A DNA stretch of 64,000 nt, taken from assembly GCA_037074765.1 (NCBI GenBank), contig JBAMDO010000575.1, forward strand, positions 248,001 to 312,000, read 5' to 3'. The position numbers and the translations under genes are program-made. Shown in pieces: positions 22,618-34,374 of the stretch (positions are counted from its first letter, which is position 1; every line of letters begins with the position of its first letter). The notes below the pieces were generated by a model. That model was not told the DNA's origin, searched no databases, and worked only from the letters and a program-made list of their open reading frames with translations. The stretch comes from Mansonella perstans (Eukaryota; Nematoda; Chromadorea; Rhabditida; Onchocercidae).

Positions 22618-25600
22618 TCAACAGCAAAATGGTATCTCCGAAAGAAGTTAAACTTCATTTACATATTGAATATATACATAATATATGTGCAGACACAGAA
22701 CAGACAAACATACACACAACAAACATACACATGTTTCGGATCATAAAAAAGAATCGTTATCGTCGTTCTCTTCATCAGATTCAGTCAACAACAACAAAAA
22801 ACAACAACAATGACAAAGCAATCATTTTCACGTTTTTTGAGCTTTTGCAACTTACAGTATTGACTGCACATCTGCTGATAGCATAATGATTGTTACCGTA
22901 ATTACAATAATAAAGGAATGATAACATGTATGATGTATTTGTTACTGTGTATTTGATTTATATCATTATGGTAATAATCATTGTGACATCAACAAATTTG
23001 CAACTGGTACTGGAGATTGCACAACTTAACAATGTTGATAAACTTTCAGGAACAAGCACCTTAAGCGTTATCATCATTCTTTCCTTGATATTTCTCAATG
23101 GAACTTCAGTGAAATCATAAATTTTTATAGCGCAATGATAGCAATGTTGATATGGCTGGTAAGTTTATTTATCCATATGTGTACTTTGTATTTTAACGAC
23201 GAATTATTCAGTTTCAAATTTCTGCACTTGTGTAATTCGATACAAAATATGACCGAGTGATCCGAGAGCTCTTGAATCTTACAATTAAGATTGGAAAAAT
23301 ATATTTAGTTATTTCATCAATTTTTATTTCCAATATTTATATGCAGTTAATTTTAATCATCCAGAGATTCTAGCAAAATTCAAAATTTTCATTTAAGTCT
23401 TTAATTTATCTAAAAATGTTCTATACAGAATGAATTGACAAAATGCTTCTTGTCTTATTTTTTTTACCTCAAATGTCCCTCATTTGTTCAACAAATTTCA
23501 TAAATCATCACAAAATTTTGCAATTAATTATCGATCAATATTACACATTCAATAGCACAACAGACCAACAGACCCACCCATATCACATACTAAACTACCC
23601 TACCCGATTCTCACATCAAATGAGTTCTATTAGAATGCAGTACGGCGTGCACATCATTTCAATAGCAACACATACACGCACACATATATACAAATACACA
23701 CACCTGCCTCCTTCCTACAGTATACCACTGCTGAATGAAATGAAAAAATACAGGATGATTGTATTCCGGATGATTCTTGCTATGTTGATTACGTCTGGGT
23801 GGATGTGTGAAACAATTTCCTTTGAATTAATAGGAAAAAAAAAAGACTTGAAAGGATGAGATAACTGTAGTTTTTAATAATATGAAGAAAGATATTATCT
23901 TTTAAGCTTATTATTAGCTTTTATCAAGAACAAGCAGCTCTCCGACTGTCATTTTTTAATTGATTTAAAAATTCTATAAACAATAAAAGTTAAGTAAGTA
24001 ATAAAAGAGGCTAAGAAGTCACGTCCTGATATGTCTATGTCAAGTATTTGTCACAATATTTATATTAGAAAGTAAAAGAATCTAATCAAAGGTAAACTGA
24101 TGTTAACTGTTGTAGATAACCTGTTTGCAAGATAACTGTCAGATAGATTAAGCAGTAAAAAATGACAACATATCATACGATAAAAACGAAATATTGTACA
24201 GTTTGAAAACCTAATGGAAATTAATGAACGAATGAAACAGTTTCAGCAGTAAATTAAAGTGGTAACAAGTGTCAGAAGTTGGAAACGAAACTCGTCTGAG
24301 AAGTCGTTCCCACGGGTTTCTGTTGAATGTAGTGACTCTGATAAAATTTATAGTCGCTTTTGCTAGTGTCTATTGCTCGATTGATGTAAACTTTGAAATT
24401 AACGGCTTTGCTTAATGATAAATTATAGCAAATACATGGGAACATTCATATGAAATGATAAATTTTAATAGTAATCACAAATGACTGAATATATTTCTGA
24501 TGAAAATTGTAATTTTATATGTTAAAAAAACGTGTAGAGATTTTGATCGAGTCTTGAGAAGTTATGTATTGATACAGCTAGATTGAGTTAATTTAACTTT
24601 CACACTAAAATATGAAATGAATAAACTACTCACAGTCATTGCTTGATTTGCAAACTTGACATCTCTGAAACGAACATATTTGAAGGTAATCCAAAAACAA
24701 ACAAAAGTTTGATAATTTTGCATCAAGTTTCATTTCATGCCAAAAAAGTACTGTTAAAACAAAATGATAATGGATATTATATGAGTTATTAGTACGAGAA
24801 TTCTCATATGAACAGATATTAATCGTTTTTCTGAATCACTGTACAACAACTGAACTTATTGATAATGATAATAATGATAATTTGTTCATTTGATTGAAGT
24901 ATTCATTGCAATAATTATTACTGTTGATAATCCTTTTAGCGTTTTTATTTATTTAAATTATTCAAATACTAAAACTTATTTGCTGATAAGATGTTAACAA
25001 TTGAAGAAGCTAAGGAAGATGGACCATCACAAATGTATCCCGAGACAAGGGCATTCATCTGGGAAGCAGTTAATCCAGCTTACCGATGAACAATTGTCTT
25101 CTGGGATCGGCGCTTTTTTGAAGCTCCTTTCAAATAAATTACATACAACAATCGTTTTTCGCTTTTTAGCATTGATATCCCAACTCAAAATAAATATTAA
25201 AAATTCTTTTTACTCTTTTAAAAATTTCTTAAAATTTGTGCTTGCTAAATGATTTGTAGCACTGGTTTTACATCACATTCAACTAACATTATTAACTAAT
25301 TAATCACTAATTAATACAATGATTATGTAGCTGTAGTACAGATATCAATCACTGATTTTAATAAGTTTCAAATTGCAGCTGAAAATTCTGGAAAAATGAA
25401 AGATAAACAAAAGCAGAAATAAAAAAAATGGAACTTCAGTCACTAATCAATTGTACTGCAATTTCTAACGTAATCGACAAGTGTGCGGAAGCACCTGAAC
25501 TTAACCGAGCAAAAATTGTAGCTTTAAAATCTATTTTTGAAACTTGAGATTCCGTAAGATTAAAGGATCGGTTTCTTCTGTTGTAGGCAAACTATTACAT

Positions 25601-27238
25601 AAAGCTTCCAATATCCACAATTTGAATGAAACGTAAATTAAGTGTCCAAAAATAGTAAACTATGTTTTTCAAAAAAGGAGCGAAATGAAACTTCAATCTG
25701 ATCTGAAGTAATTTCAAGGAAACTTCATTATTTAAAATTTTTCAACGATACTGAAAATCTTCTCAGAGCTAAATTACAAAAAACATATAAAAATTTTAAA
25801 ATTTCATATCGAATCGATTAGTGAACTGCAAGAACCAGGCATTGACAGGAGAGAAAGAGAGAGGGAGAAGAGAGAGAGGGAAAGAGAGGAAAAAAGAGAG
25901 GCAAAACAACGATTTGAGCATTTTTCCAATGACATTGTCGTAATTTCATTTTGTGGGTATACAGGAAAATTGGTTCAAATGGAAGACTTATTTTCTCTCG
26001 TAATCTGTCTCTAACAGTGAAATTTCATGAGCTAAATTTTTCGCAGTGAATTTTAAAATATTTTATAATAATAATGAAAAGTTTGTTTCATCCAAATCAT
26101 TATGCTATGATGTCAACATTACTGTATGTAAGTTTATTTAATCCACAAATAAAATAATTAAATTAACTAACAGAAATGTTAAACTGAATCAATAATATAC
26201 TTTAAAATCGTCACTCGAAATTATGATTTGGAAATAACTGTAGAACTAATGACATTTGGTACTGGATTATTATGAATAACTTGATGTTAGTCAGACAAAA
26301 TATCGGAATCATTTGTGGTGTTAAACTTCTTAATGTGACAAACTGTCCATCTGCGAGTCATTTTTTAAATCAATAACATTATTTCTCTGTTCATCCGTCT
26401 TGACTGTTACATCATAATATTTGAAAGTAGTAATATATCATTATTTTTTCAAGTTATCAATGTTATGACCTAGTACTGGATCTGAAGATAAGGCGGACCT
26501 TGAACCCCTCGAATAAGGAAAGGGATTTTGATGTCGCCTGTTGAACAGTTGCACTCGTCCTTTTTACATATCCCGTCAATTCACACTCAATGGATTTGTA
26601 GACACCACACACATACACACACGGAGGTATCTGAGTTTTCACCTTTTGATCTTTGCCGATAATTTATTAGCAGGACAAGCGCATTGCATATTATCGAGGC
26701 AAAACATAAACCCACAAATATCAGCTAGTTATTTTTGGAATTTAACGGAGTTTTAGTTGTAGCAAACAAAGAAAACTTGAAATTACTCATCGTCCAAAAA
26801 TGTAATGAATAATGATGTCATACAATTGAATTTCATGTCAAATTGTGTCAAATCGGAAGAAACGCCACATTCAATTATAAAATAAGTTAACCTATCCGGT
26901 TGTTACTATCCGGAATCATCAACAGGTTAACCTATCCGGTTGTTACTATCCGGAATCATCAACACCACACAGCTCAAAATTTCATCCCACTATAATAATA
27001 AACCCTAAACAGCATGACGTAAAGATTTACTTTTCTTTTCTTTTTTCCTTTTTATCTTCTTTGATTCTTCAATTCTTAAATCCTAGCTTAAAATTGAAAT
27101 ATTTCAATTACTGCCAAAACAAGGATGCAGAAATTCTCACATTATCTAACTCCCCATTCTTACCAATTCAAATTAAATTAAGGTTCGAACATGCTAACAA
27201 CAATAATAATAATAATAACCATAATAATAATAATAATG

Positions 27239-27305
<67 letters not shown>

Positions 27306-30300
27306 TAACAATAATGATAATAATAATAATAGTATTAATAATAATGATAATAATGATAGTAATGATAATAATGATAATAATGATAGTAATGATAATAGTG
27401 ATAATAATAATAATGATAAATCGCATATTTGTAATATTTTTTGTCAGCGATGGTAAAGCGTAATCAGTGCGGACTTGAATCCAATATGAAGAAATTGTTC
27501 TTATCAATCAATCTAATTATAGCTTTCGCATGCATTCATTATTCATTTCAAATTGCTTTTTGTTATATTCAATCCAATCACTTTAAAAAAAAAGCTCATT
27601 TCCGACTACAGTAAAAATCGAACTATCTGTTCTTTCTCTCCAATGAAATTGCTGAATTATATGCAAGCTTTTTAGAAATTACTATAAATTATTTCAGATA
27701 AACATGTTCTTTGCTCATAACAACAACATATTTTCTGATTTCTGCGATGAAATCTTTTTACAATCGATAATCGATCGATTCATTCATTTCACATCACATT
27801 TCCTTTTCTTACTCATTTCATTCTATTTTTGGCAGTCACTGTGAAAATCCTACAATTATTACTTTTGAAATTTCCATCTCCAGTATTAATTATCATTCAA
27901 TCTAATCAGATATTATCATCATGTTATTTCAGTCAAGCCTATAACAAAACCATAATATGATAATGATAATTAGAATAACAGAAATAGCAGAGAACAGGAA
28001 GAGAGGAAATAAAATGACCATCCTAGCATATACCAATCACCTCACTTGCTACCGTATCATTTTTTTCTGTTATATTTTTCATTGTTATCAAACGAACACT
28101 GTAATACTTTACTAAGAAGTAAATTCTTTTTTGGCAAGAAATATTAGGAATAGAGAATTAATACTGCATGAAAAAAATTCGGATTAACTTTAAAAATATA
28201 AAATATCTTTTACTACAAATATTTTACTACAAATGGAATAATTTTATTCCATTTGTAGTAAAACGAATTCACTTCAATGTAAATTGATTTGGTTTGAATT
28301 AATTCAATTTAATTTAAACTAAACGAATAAATTAATACAGTGACATAAAAGATGATTTATTTTTAAATTTTTAAACAACTCCTTTTTTTTTCAAGTTTGC
28401 AAACTTATAAATTCAACTAACCACTCATTTTCATCCATGGAAACACCGGTTGATTTATCTGCACCGATCGTTCACCACTTATCACCGGCAAATGTGACGT
28501 TGACGCCGGTTGTAAAGCATTATAGTTTGGAAACCTGTAAATTATTCAGTTTGAAATAATGAAACCTTTAATGATATTTGGATAACAATAATAATTGCAG
28601 CGCCACCCACAATAATCCACAAGAGAACAGACAATAATATGTCCAGCTTTGTTGCAAAAGATTTGTTTCGAACACCGATTAGATGAAAAAGCCTTTTCTC
28701 AAGGGAAAGATTCGTAACCAAACTAGTGCTTTTTCTTTAATTACTTTTATGAATAGTTGGAAAGTTGGATTGCTTCTGCAATGCTATTAACATGAATCTT
28801 TTTCCGGAAAAAACAAGGCATTCAAAAGAGTTTTATCGAAACGACAACGATGACCAAAAGCTGCTCTATGCCTATGATCCAGCCAACTTTTAGATATAAA
28901 ACAATATAATCGTGTCACAAAATTAAATCTGTTGAAAAGAATGATCGATTTATTGGAGAATAATGATAATGAAAATAATATGAATGAAAATGATGAAGCA
29001 TCATTTTGGATTAATTGAAGGAAGCATACGTGAGTTGTTGAATTGACTGGAAATGAATTTTATTGATTAAATTAAATTAAATTGATCAATGGTTATCCAG
29101 AAATCATGAAAATAAAGAAGACAATAATGATGAAGTGGACAAATGATAACGATAAATCACGTGATAATAATGATTATAGAGATGGTAACAAGTTGATATC
29201 AGCTAGATGATAATAATAATAATAGAGGCGATGATGTTTTCGTCCCATGTCAAAAACGACATTTAACAAACAATGTGACCGGCTTCACAACTTTCTATCA
29301 ATTCACCCCTTTTTTTCCGTTTTTGTCGTATTTTTCCCAGCATCACTGTCCATGTCCGGTTACTGGTCAACTGTGCGATCGGTGCATAAGATTGGTGTCT
29401 GTCTGTATGTATCTGTATCTGTATCCATATACATATATATATATTTATGTATAAAGAAAAGATTAAGAAAAAGGAATGGTATGAATGAAAGAAAAGGGTA
29501 AAGATGAGTAAAAATGGGGAACTGAAGGGGGAAAGAGTACATTCGGTCATTATCGTAAACGAGTCGTAAATCGAGCAATAAAATGTGAATTATATATGCA
29601 ATATAGGGATGGGAAGATGTCAGATAAACTGCACATGCATAGTCTATTAATGAAGAATAATCAGTGATGAGAAGGGCTTATGATGGTACTTCTCGGATAC
29701 TAAACAAAGATGACCTCATGATAACTTAACACTAGGATAGGTCACTATGCCAAATGAAGTAGAAAGTTTACTGAAGATAATCATGGATTAACTGATGGAT
29801 TTTTCATCTATTCCTGTAATGATAAATATACAGATGATAAGATAGGATATGAAGAAGGTAAGCAAATAGAAACTACAATAATGAAACATTTCAGAAAAGC
29901 CTTTTTAGGCATATCACAGGAGAATGCATATTGTAGACTGCTTAAAAAAGAGTATCATAAAATGCTGCAGTGATCGAGTAGAGTAGTGAAACAATTAGTG
30001 TTCTATTAATTAACTCGAGTGTTTTAAAAATGTTTTTCTCTTTAGTAGGTATGGAATTCATTGGGGTAAACTGCAAAGGAAGAAAAAAAGGAAGTGACAG
30101 AAGGGAAAAGTAAATGGTTCGGCAGGTCATAAATGCGCAATAAAAAGTAAATTATGTACATTATTGGTAGAACTCAGTTTTCTACATACGAACCACTAGG
30201 GTAACTTTGTTCACATTTTCCCAATCACCATCAAATGTCAAAAATATCCAAGATTTCGAATACTGCTTATTGATTTATTTTGTGATCACAAATTATAAGC

Positions 30301-31982
30301 GAATGTAATCGATAAAAGCATTTTCAACAACTTTCCGCAGCAATAACTTTCAGTAATTAATAATCAATTCGTTCAAAAAAAAAAAAAAAAAAAACTTTTG
30401 GAAATAATGCATCACAATTTCCAAAGATCTAAGTACAGTATTTTTTGGGATTGTTCTATTCTTCGACTAATTTTGCAAAATATCTTTACTGCTCTTAATA
30501 AAATCGCTTGTGAGAACAGTTATAAACGATAACGGATTCATTGACAATATTTCCCTGTAAGTATTATATCAAGGGGTTTAAATACATAAACAAAGATTAT
30601 CGTATGTAAACAAGTCATCAAACTATCATCTGATGGGGACTGATTTTTGAAATTTGTTGATAATAGTGTCATACTGTATCATAGTTTGAAAAATTCAGCA
30701 AGCACAAATCACGAGAATATTTGAAAAGCTTTGTCTGTAAAATGATTTATTAAAACAAAATACCTCCATAATTCTAAGCTCAGGAATATTTGTAATATAC
30801 CATCTTTAATAAATCATCTCAAAATAATCTATGAAACGATAACAGATTCAGTAACAGTATGGCCGCAGAAATTACTTAGTGAATTCAGATAACTTATAAT
30901 GAAATATTGCAGTAGCACAGTATAATACTACAATAAAAATACTACATACAGAATTACAACACCCCATTTATCTTGTAATCTCATTAAATCATCAGTCTTG
31001 AGCTGTTTTTTTACCGCACTGATTCAATTATTTCCGCACTGTAGGCATGTTAAGAATATATGGTTATATCCGATAACAAGGTTACCAAGGCAGAAAAAAT
31101 TTAAAAATACATTTTGCAAAATTCGCTTCGAAAAATTGTAGTATGCTGATTGACAATGGCACAATTTGAATGAAGCAGAAAGACAGGCGATCACTTTTTA
31201 ATACTTCGATTTTAGGACAAAAAAAACCAGTCCATGATGGTGCAACAACCGCCTGTCGCAATGTGGTTCATGATTTTTTTCTCCTTGAAAATATGAAAAC
31301 TGGGAAAATCAAATTTTGAATCAATTATTTTTACTTTTGAAAACAGTGATTTCATTTTATTTATGCTTAATGAAATGCAAATGAAAAGTATTTCATAATA
31401 GATATTCAAGTAATTTGTTGAAATAATTGGAAACAAAATATCGGAAACTGTAAAAACCTTGGTTGTTAGAAAATTAAACTTTCAAGAGTTAACTCATAAC
31501 TTGATAAAATCAGAATTAATTAATTTATTTTGCAAGATAATTAAGAGAATGAAGTGACAGGAAATGCTAAGATTTCCTGAAATAAACAAAACAATTCAGG
31601 AAAGATATTGCAATTTTTAAGATGCAAATTTTTCAAGTCCCTCTTTTAATTTAATTTTTTCTATTCATTTCTGTGTTGTATTATGATTGTATTATATTTT
31701 GTTTTTTGCATACATTTAGAAAAAGGAAACTTTTTTGACGACTTATTTTTACTTCTAACAATCAACATCCGGAAATGGATATGTGAGCAGAGAAGAAACT
31801 GAAAATCAGCTCCAGAAATCTATTCATTTTGATAAATCTAATATTTTCCACGTCATGAACAAAGATATCATTCCTCCAAATAAAGCAAAGAAAAAATGGG
31901 AATTAGTTGGAAGTTACCTGAAGTAGTACCAACTAATAATTAATCCTGCTCATAATTCTAATATCAAAAGGTAAATAGGGAC

Positions 31983-32013
<31 letters not shown>

Positions 32014-32505
32014 TATTACCAAACTACATTCATCTAAAAAACGAAAAACGAGGAAAACGGAAGACGTTCCGGTACTTTGAACTGAAACAAGTTTGATCCT
32101 GTTAAGATGCTAGCTGATAAATTAGTCCAATAATTGTCATATTTGCTAATTTCCATGAATAGACTTGAAGTACTTACTGATTAAGAAAATTTTTTAAAGG
32201 AAGCAAAAATTTATGAAAAAACGAAAAATACTACATCAAATAATTCACCAGAATTTTGATAACTTAAATGCAGAAAATTAGATGGCTTACGTGCTTGACG
32301 ATTCGACCCATTGCGCCGCAGCTCCAAGCATATTCTTCATATTATTCATATAATTTTGGGCAGGATATAACAACGGGTCATAAGCTGCCGCTGCAACCGC
32401 AACTTTTTGATGTGTTGCTGCAGCACTGGCCGCTTGACTAACGTGTTGACTCCAGTAAGGCTGTACAGTAGGCGAATCATCGGGACTTTGCCAACTGGGA
32501 TACAT
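18609..32505 (-). CDS. mab-5: MAB-5-type Hox transcription factor, 4 exons over 14 kb
   Basis: This is a homeodomain transcription factor for posterior-body cell fate; in C. elegans MAB-5 directs Q-neuroblast migration, V-cell and mesodermal fates. Coding exons in transcription order are 32505-32291, 28534-28422, 20809-20661 and 18719-18609 (phases 2, 1, 0), giving 195 residues (C. elegans about 200). The start MYPSW follows an in-frame stop; an ATTTTTGCAG acceptor-like site ends at 32539. Residues 20-65 are Ala-rich. The hexapeptide VFPWMKMS (PBC/Exd-type cofactor contact) is at 102-109. The homeodomain spans about 116-175: [28 protein letters not shown], then [15 protein letters not shown], with Gln50, Asn51 and the intron between positions 44 and 45. 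[18 protein letters not shown] favours MAB-5 over LIN-39. Position 41 is Ser rather than the usual Thr. The tail is acidic ([13 protein letters not shown]). A minus-strand AATAAA lies at 18294-18299, and an 8-bp stem (18491-18498 with 18518-18525) lies in the 3'UTR. Confidence 0.95.
18720..20660 (-). other. Hox intron 3 (splits the homeodomain)
   Basis: This 1.9-kb intron lies between homeodomain residues 44 and 45. Most of it is AT-rich. A more balanced, GC-richer patch at about 19125-19260 carries the GLI-type site and an E-box. A short (GA)n run lies at about 19982-19995 and (AAT)n at about 20082-20098. No ORF is supported. Confidence 0.8.
19169..19181 (-). promoter_or_regulatory. GLI/Ci/TRA-1 consensus core overlapping an E-box
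   Basis: GACCACCCA (19169-19177; TGGGTGGTC on the minus strand) is an exact match to the core bound by GLI-family zinc fingers, which in nematodes include TRA-1. It overlaps CAGGTG, an E-box, at 19176-19181. It sits in the GC-richer patch of Hox intron 3. The match is seen directly; binding is inferred. Confidence 0.35.
22367..22624. repeat. (TCAACA)n hexanucleotide array
   Basis: About 34 nearly perfect tandem copies of TCAACA run from about 22373 to 22578, with one TCAATA variant. The array then passes into a 12-bp pattern (ATCAACAACAAC) to about 22624. It creates artificial (ST)n, (DV)n and (LM)n frames. It lies in Hox intron 2 and should be length-polymorphic. Confidence 0.97.
24991..25137 (+). 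pseudogene. Interrupted protein-like ORF in Hox intron 2
   Basis: From the ATG at 24991 a frame runs 32 codons, including [20 protein letters not shown], to a TGA at 25087-25089. It continues in the same frame with [15 protein letters not shown] to a TAA at 25135-25137. Trp/Pro/Arg-rich, balanced composition on both sides of the stop is unlike the surrounding intron. It could be a decayed exon or retrocopy, an exon spliced before the stop, or chance. I do not recognise the protein. Confidence 0.3.
25851..25902. repeat. GA-rich purine tract
   Basis: About 50 bp of almost uninterrupted A/G with repeated GAGAG units. It lies within Hox intron 2. GAGA-type tracts can exclude nucleosomes, but no function is shown here. 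Confidence 0.8.
26886..26964. repeat. Exact 40-bp tandem duplication
   Basis: A unit beginning GTTAACCTATCCGGTTGTTA and ending GGAATCATCAACA is present at 26886-26925 and again at 26926-26964 without internal differences. Inside the unit, TATCCGG occurs twice and CCGG flanks a short spacer. Its GC content is above that of the surrounding intron. Confidence 0.95.
27197..27419. repeat. (AAT)n trinucleotide microsatellite
   Basis: About 220 bp of AAT triplets, pure in the centre (about 27230-27300) and increasingly interrupted by GAT, AGT and CAA triplets toward the right. It generates poly-Asn and poly-Ile frames that are not genes. Confidence 0.95.
28222..28263. repeat. Perfect 19-bp inverted repeat with 4-nt loop
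   Basis: TTTTACTACAAATGGAATA (28222-28240) is the exact reverse complement of 28245-28263, with ATTT between them. Part of the arm, TTTACTACAAAT, is also present just upstream at 28209-28220. It lies about 160 bp from Hox exon 2 in intron 2. It could be a MITE remnant, a hairpin RNA or a cruciform site. Confidence 0.9.
28535..32290 (-). other. Hox intron 1 (3.8 kb)
   Basis: AT-rich intron between the N-terminal exon and the hexapeptide exon. It holds poly-A runs of 20 bp (30375-30394) and 27 bp (31985-32011) and scattered GATAAT-type repeats around 28950-29220. A more balanced patch at about 29275-29400 contains a short TATA/GTAT microsatellite at its right side. Reading frames at 29247-29578 occur on both strands of that patch and are not supported as genes. 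Confidence 0.75.
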
Positions 32506-33129
32506 CGACGTGAACTACCGTATAATGTATTATCCAGCCTGCAAAAATTGTTATCTGTTCGCTGTGCTATATTTTTCCTCAGTGTAATCCATTAAATTCG
32601 TAATATAGGATCGAACAAGCAAATGACATTTCATTCCAGTATTGAGAGTGCCTGTTAACCCACATCAAAAGAAATAAAAAGATTAAGCACCAAAATGACA
32701 ATGTTTACAGTGTCAATTGATTTCATATATAATTATCTTAAAATGAGGCTAAATATCACTCCTAATTGTTTTGGGAATTTTAATTAATTTATATGTCAAA
32801 AATACAGAATGAGAGGAATAAAGGAAAGGAATAAGTTACACATAAGCGGTATATCCATAAAGATGACGGAAAAACTAAAACGCATAAAAATTTAGAAGTG
32901 ATGATTTCTATGCTTTTTACACGTTTGCTAATTATTATAATGTCTATTCTTTCTACGTCCCTTCCACTTCTTTCACGTTTCAGCAATTACCTGCGAAAAT
33001 GGCGTCCTAAATCATTAACCAATCGCAATAATGGCAATTTGAGAGCAAATAACGGGATAAATTTCAATAAGGTGAAGTAAATGGTACCATTTGTAAGGCA
33101 CCTAATGATAATATAATAAGGATGATGAT
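32506..33129 (-). promoter_or_regulatory. Hox 5' untranslated/proximal upstream region
   Basis: An ATTTTTGCAG acceptor-like site on the minus strand (AG at 32540-32539) lies 34 nt before the start codon. It could receive a spliced leader or join a distant 5'UTR exon. The rest is AT-rich with no ORF I trust. Confidence 0.45.
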
Positions 33130-33510
33130 GATAGGGCGTGCTAAACTGCCTCTGTCGGGATGTTAGAGCACGATGGACTGCAGCATGCAGGGTGTCTGCA
33201 ATCCTGCGGGCAGCCCTGTCAATACATTCGTCCTCACCTCCTTGTCTCCTTCGACGTTGTCGTTGTCGTCCTCGTCGCCGTGATAATCGGCCATAGTCGA
33301 GCCCCTCCCATTTTCTCCTCCTCTTCATCCCTCTGTAGCTCCGAGCATCGCCAGCTCGGTCTAACCCTCCTCTACTACTTTTACACCTCTCGATCGGCAA
33401 GATCAAAGGAGCACCGCCTCTACCCGTCATCAACCAATGGGAAAAGAACCCAACGGATATGAGCATCTTTGATGTGTGCCGCCAACTGGCTCCTGAACCC
33501 ATAAAACAGT
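33130..33510. promoter_or_regulatory. GC-rich island upstream of the Hox gene
   Basis: About 380 bp stand out as balanced to GC-rich in otherwise AT-rich DNA, 0.6-1.0 kb upstream of the Hox start. It includes CGTTGT/CGTCGT repeats (about 33250-33285), CCCCTCCC, and a CCAAT box near 33435. Frames of 171 codons (minus) and 100 codons (plus) overlap each other; both are Arg- or Ser-rich and lack motifs. High GC lowers stop density, so I read this as a promoter-like or upstream-exon region rather than a protein gene. Confidence 0.45.
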
Positions 33511-33718
33511 GTCGTAAATTTTTCTTGAGTGCTCGGCTTGCCGAACTAGGATGATGAACTCTTCCTTTTTCCCATGTTCCATAAGCTGATACGTGCTTGA
33601 TTTCACAACCAGCTTAACCCTGCACCCATTTTACTAAACAGAAAAAAGTTTTCTGTTTAGTTCGTTTAAAATTCAACTTCCCTATTTCACTCCGTTTCTT
33701 TTCCTCCTACACCCTTTG

Positions 33719-33749
33719 ACCTATCTATCTATCTACCTATCTAGCTACC
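33719..33749. repeat. (CTAT)n tetranucleotide run
   Basis: About seven CTAT/CTAC units, partly degenerate. It marks the left border of the long gene-poor region. Confidence 0.75.
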
Positions 33750-34251
33750 ATTACATTGTTATTCCTTGCTATACTACCTGAACTAAACAAACTAATTTCT
33801 GTTTCAACCTACCCATATGATTACTTTGCATCATCTCGACTTATTCTCCCTTCCACTCTCCCTCCCTCTCTTCCTCTCAACAGTGGTACTCTCATTATCG
33901 CGGACGTGAAAATTTAAAGTTTATTTTAGCTTTCCTGTCAGTTTTCAAACTTTTTTTTAAACTGAAGTTTCGCTATGAAAGAAAGTAACTGGTTTATCTG
34001 CTTCAAAATTTCAACTATTAATGGCAAAATGAATATCCCAGTTGATCAGTTAATTACCAGTTATCAGTGGAGAAATTGCCTCCTTCACTGCAGATTAATG
34101 ATTAACAGCTACTTCCGTGAAAAGTTGATGGTGAAATAGAACAGAGAAAGTACATTTCCACTTTCCTCAATGATATAACTTCATATTGCTGCAAGATATT
34201 GAATCAGAAAATCGACAAATTTGGCACCATTACCTGTCTTTGCCCATCCCA

Positions 34252-34374
34252 ATGACAGTGAAGATTTTCGTACTTCTTTTGGCTCTGTTCTCCATTCCCA
34301 TCACATTGATGATAACAACGGCCACAATCATTTCTGCTATTGCAGTACGAAACCAACTATTAAACCCGCAATAA
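34252..34374 (+). other. Short hydrophobic ORF
   Basis: From an ATG at 34252, 40 codons begin MTVKIFVLLLALFSIPITLM, a segment that would span a membrane or act as a signal peptide, and end at TAA. The frame is open further upstream to about 34186. It lies in a slightly GC-richer patch. There are no partner exons and no recognised family, so chance is likely. Confidence 0.15.

Larger units (their letters stand above)
20810..28421 (-). other. Hox intron 2 (7.6 kb)
   Basis: A very long intron for a nematode. It holds a hexanucleotide array (22367-22624), a GA-rich block (25851-25902), a 40-bp tandem duplication (26886-26964), an (AAT)n array (27197-27419), a perfect hairpin (28222-28263) and an interrupted protein-like ORF (24991-25137). 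A 138-codon frame at 23443-23859 begins with a hydrophobic stretch ([16 protein letters not shown]) but runs through a CA-rich microsatellite and matches nothing I know. I leave it as probable chance. Confidence 0.8.

Noticed and set aside
22224..22746. Frames of (DV)n, (LM)n and (ST)n
   Set aside because: All three are translations of the TCAACA hexanucleotide array in an intron.
23443..23859. 138-codon frame with a signal-like N-terminus
   Set aside because: It lies in a Hox intron, crosses a CA-rich tract, and has no recognisable family or splice context. It is kept only as a note.
27061..27507. Poly-Asn and poly-Ile frames
   Set aside because: Translations of the (AAT)n array.
32987..33502. 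171-residue Arg-rich protein on the minus strand
   Set aside because: Overlaps another long frame on the opposite strand within a GC-rich island, where stop codons are scarce; no motif.
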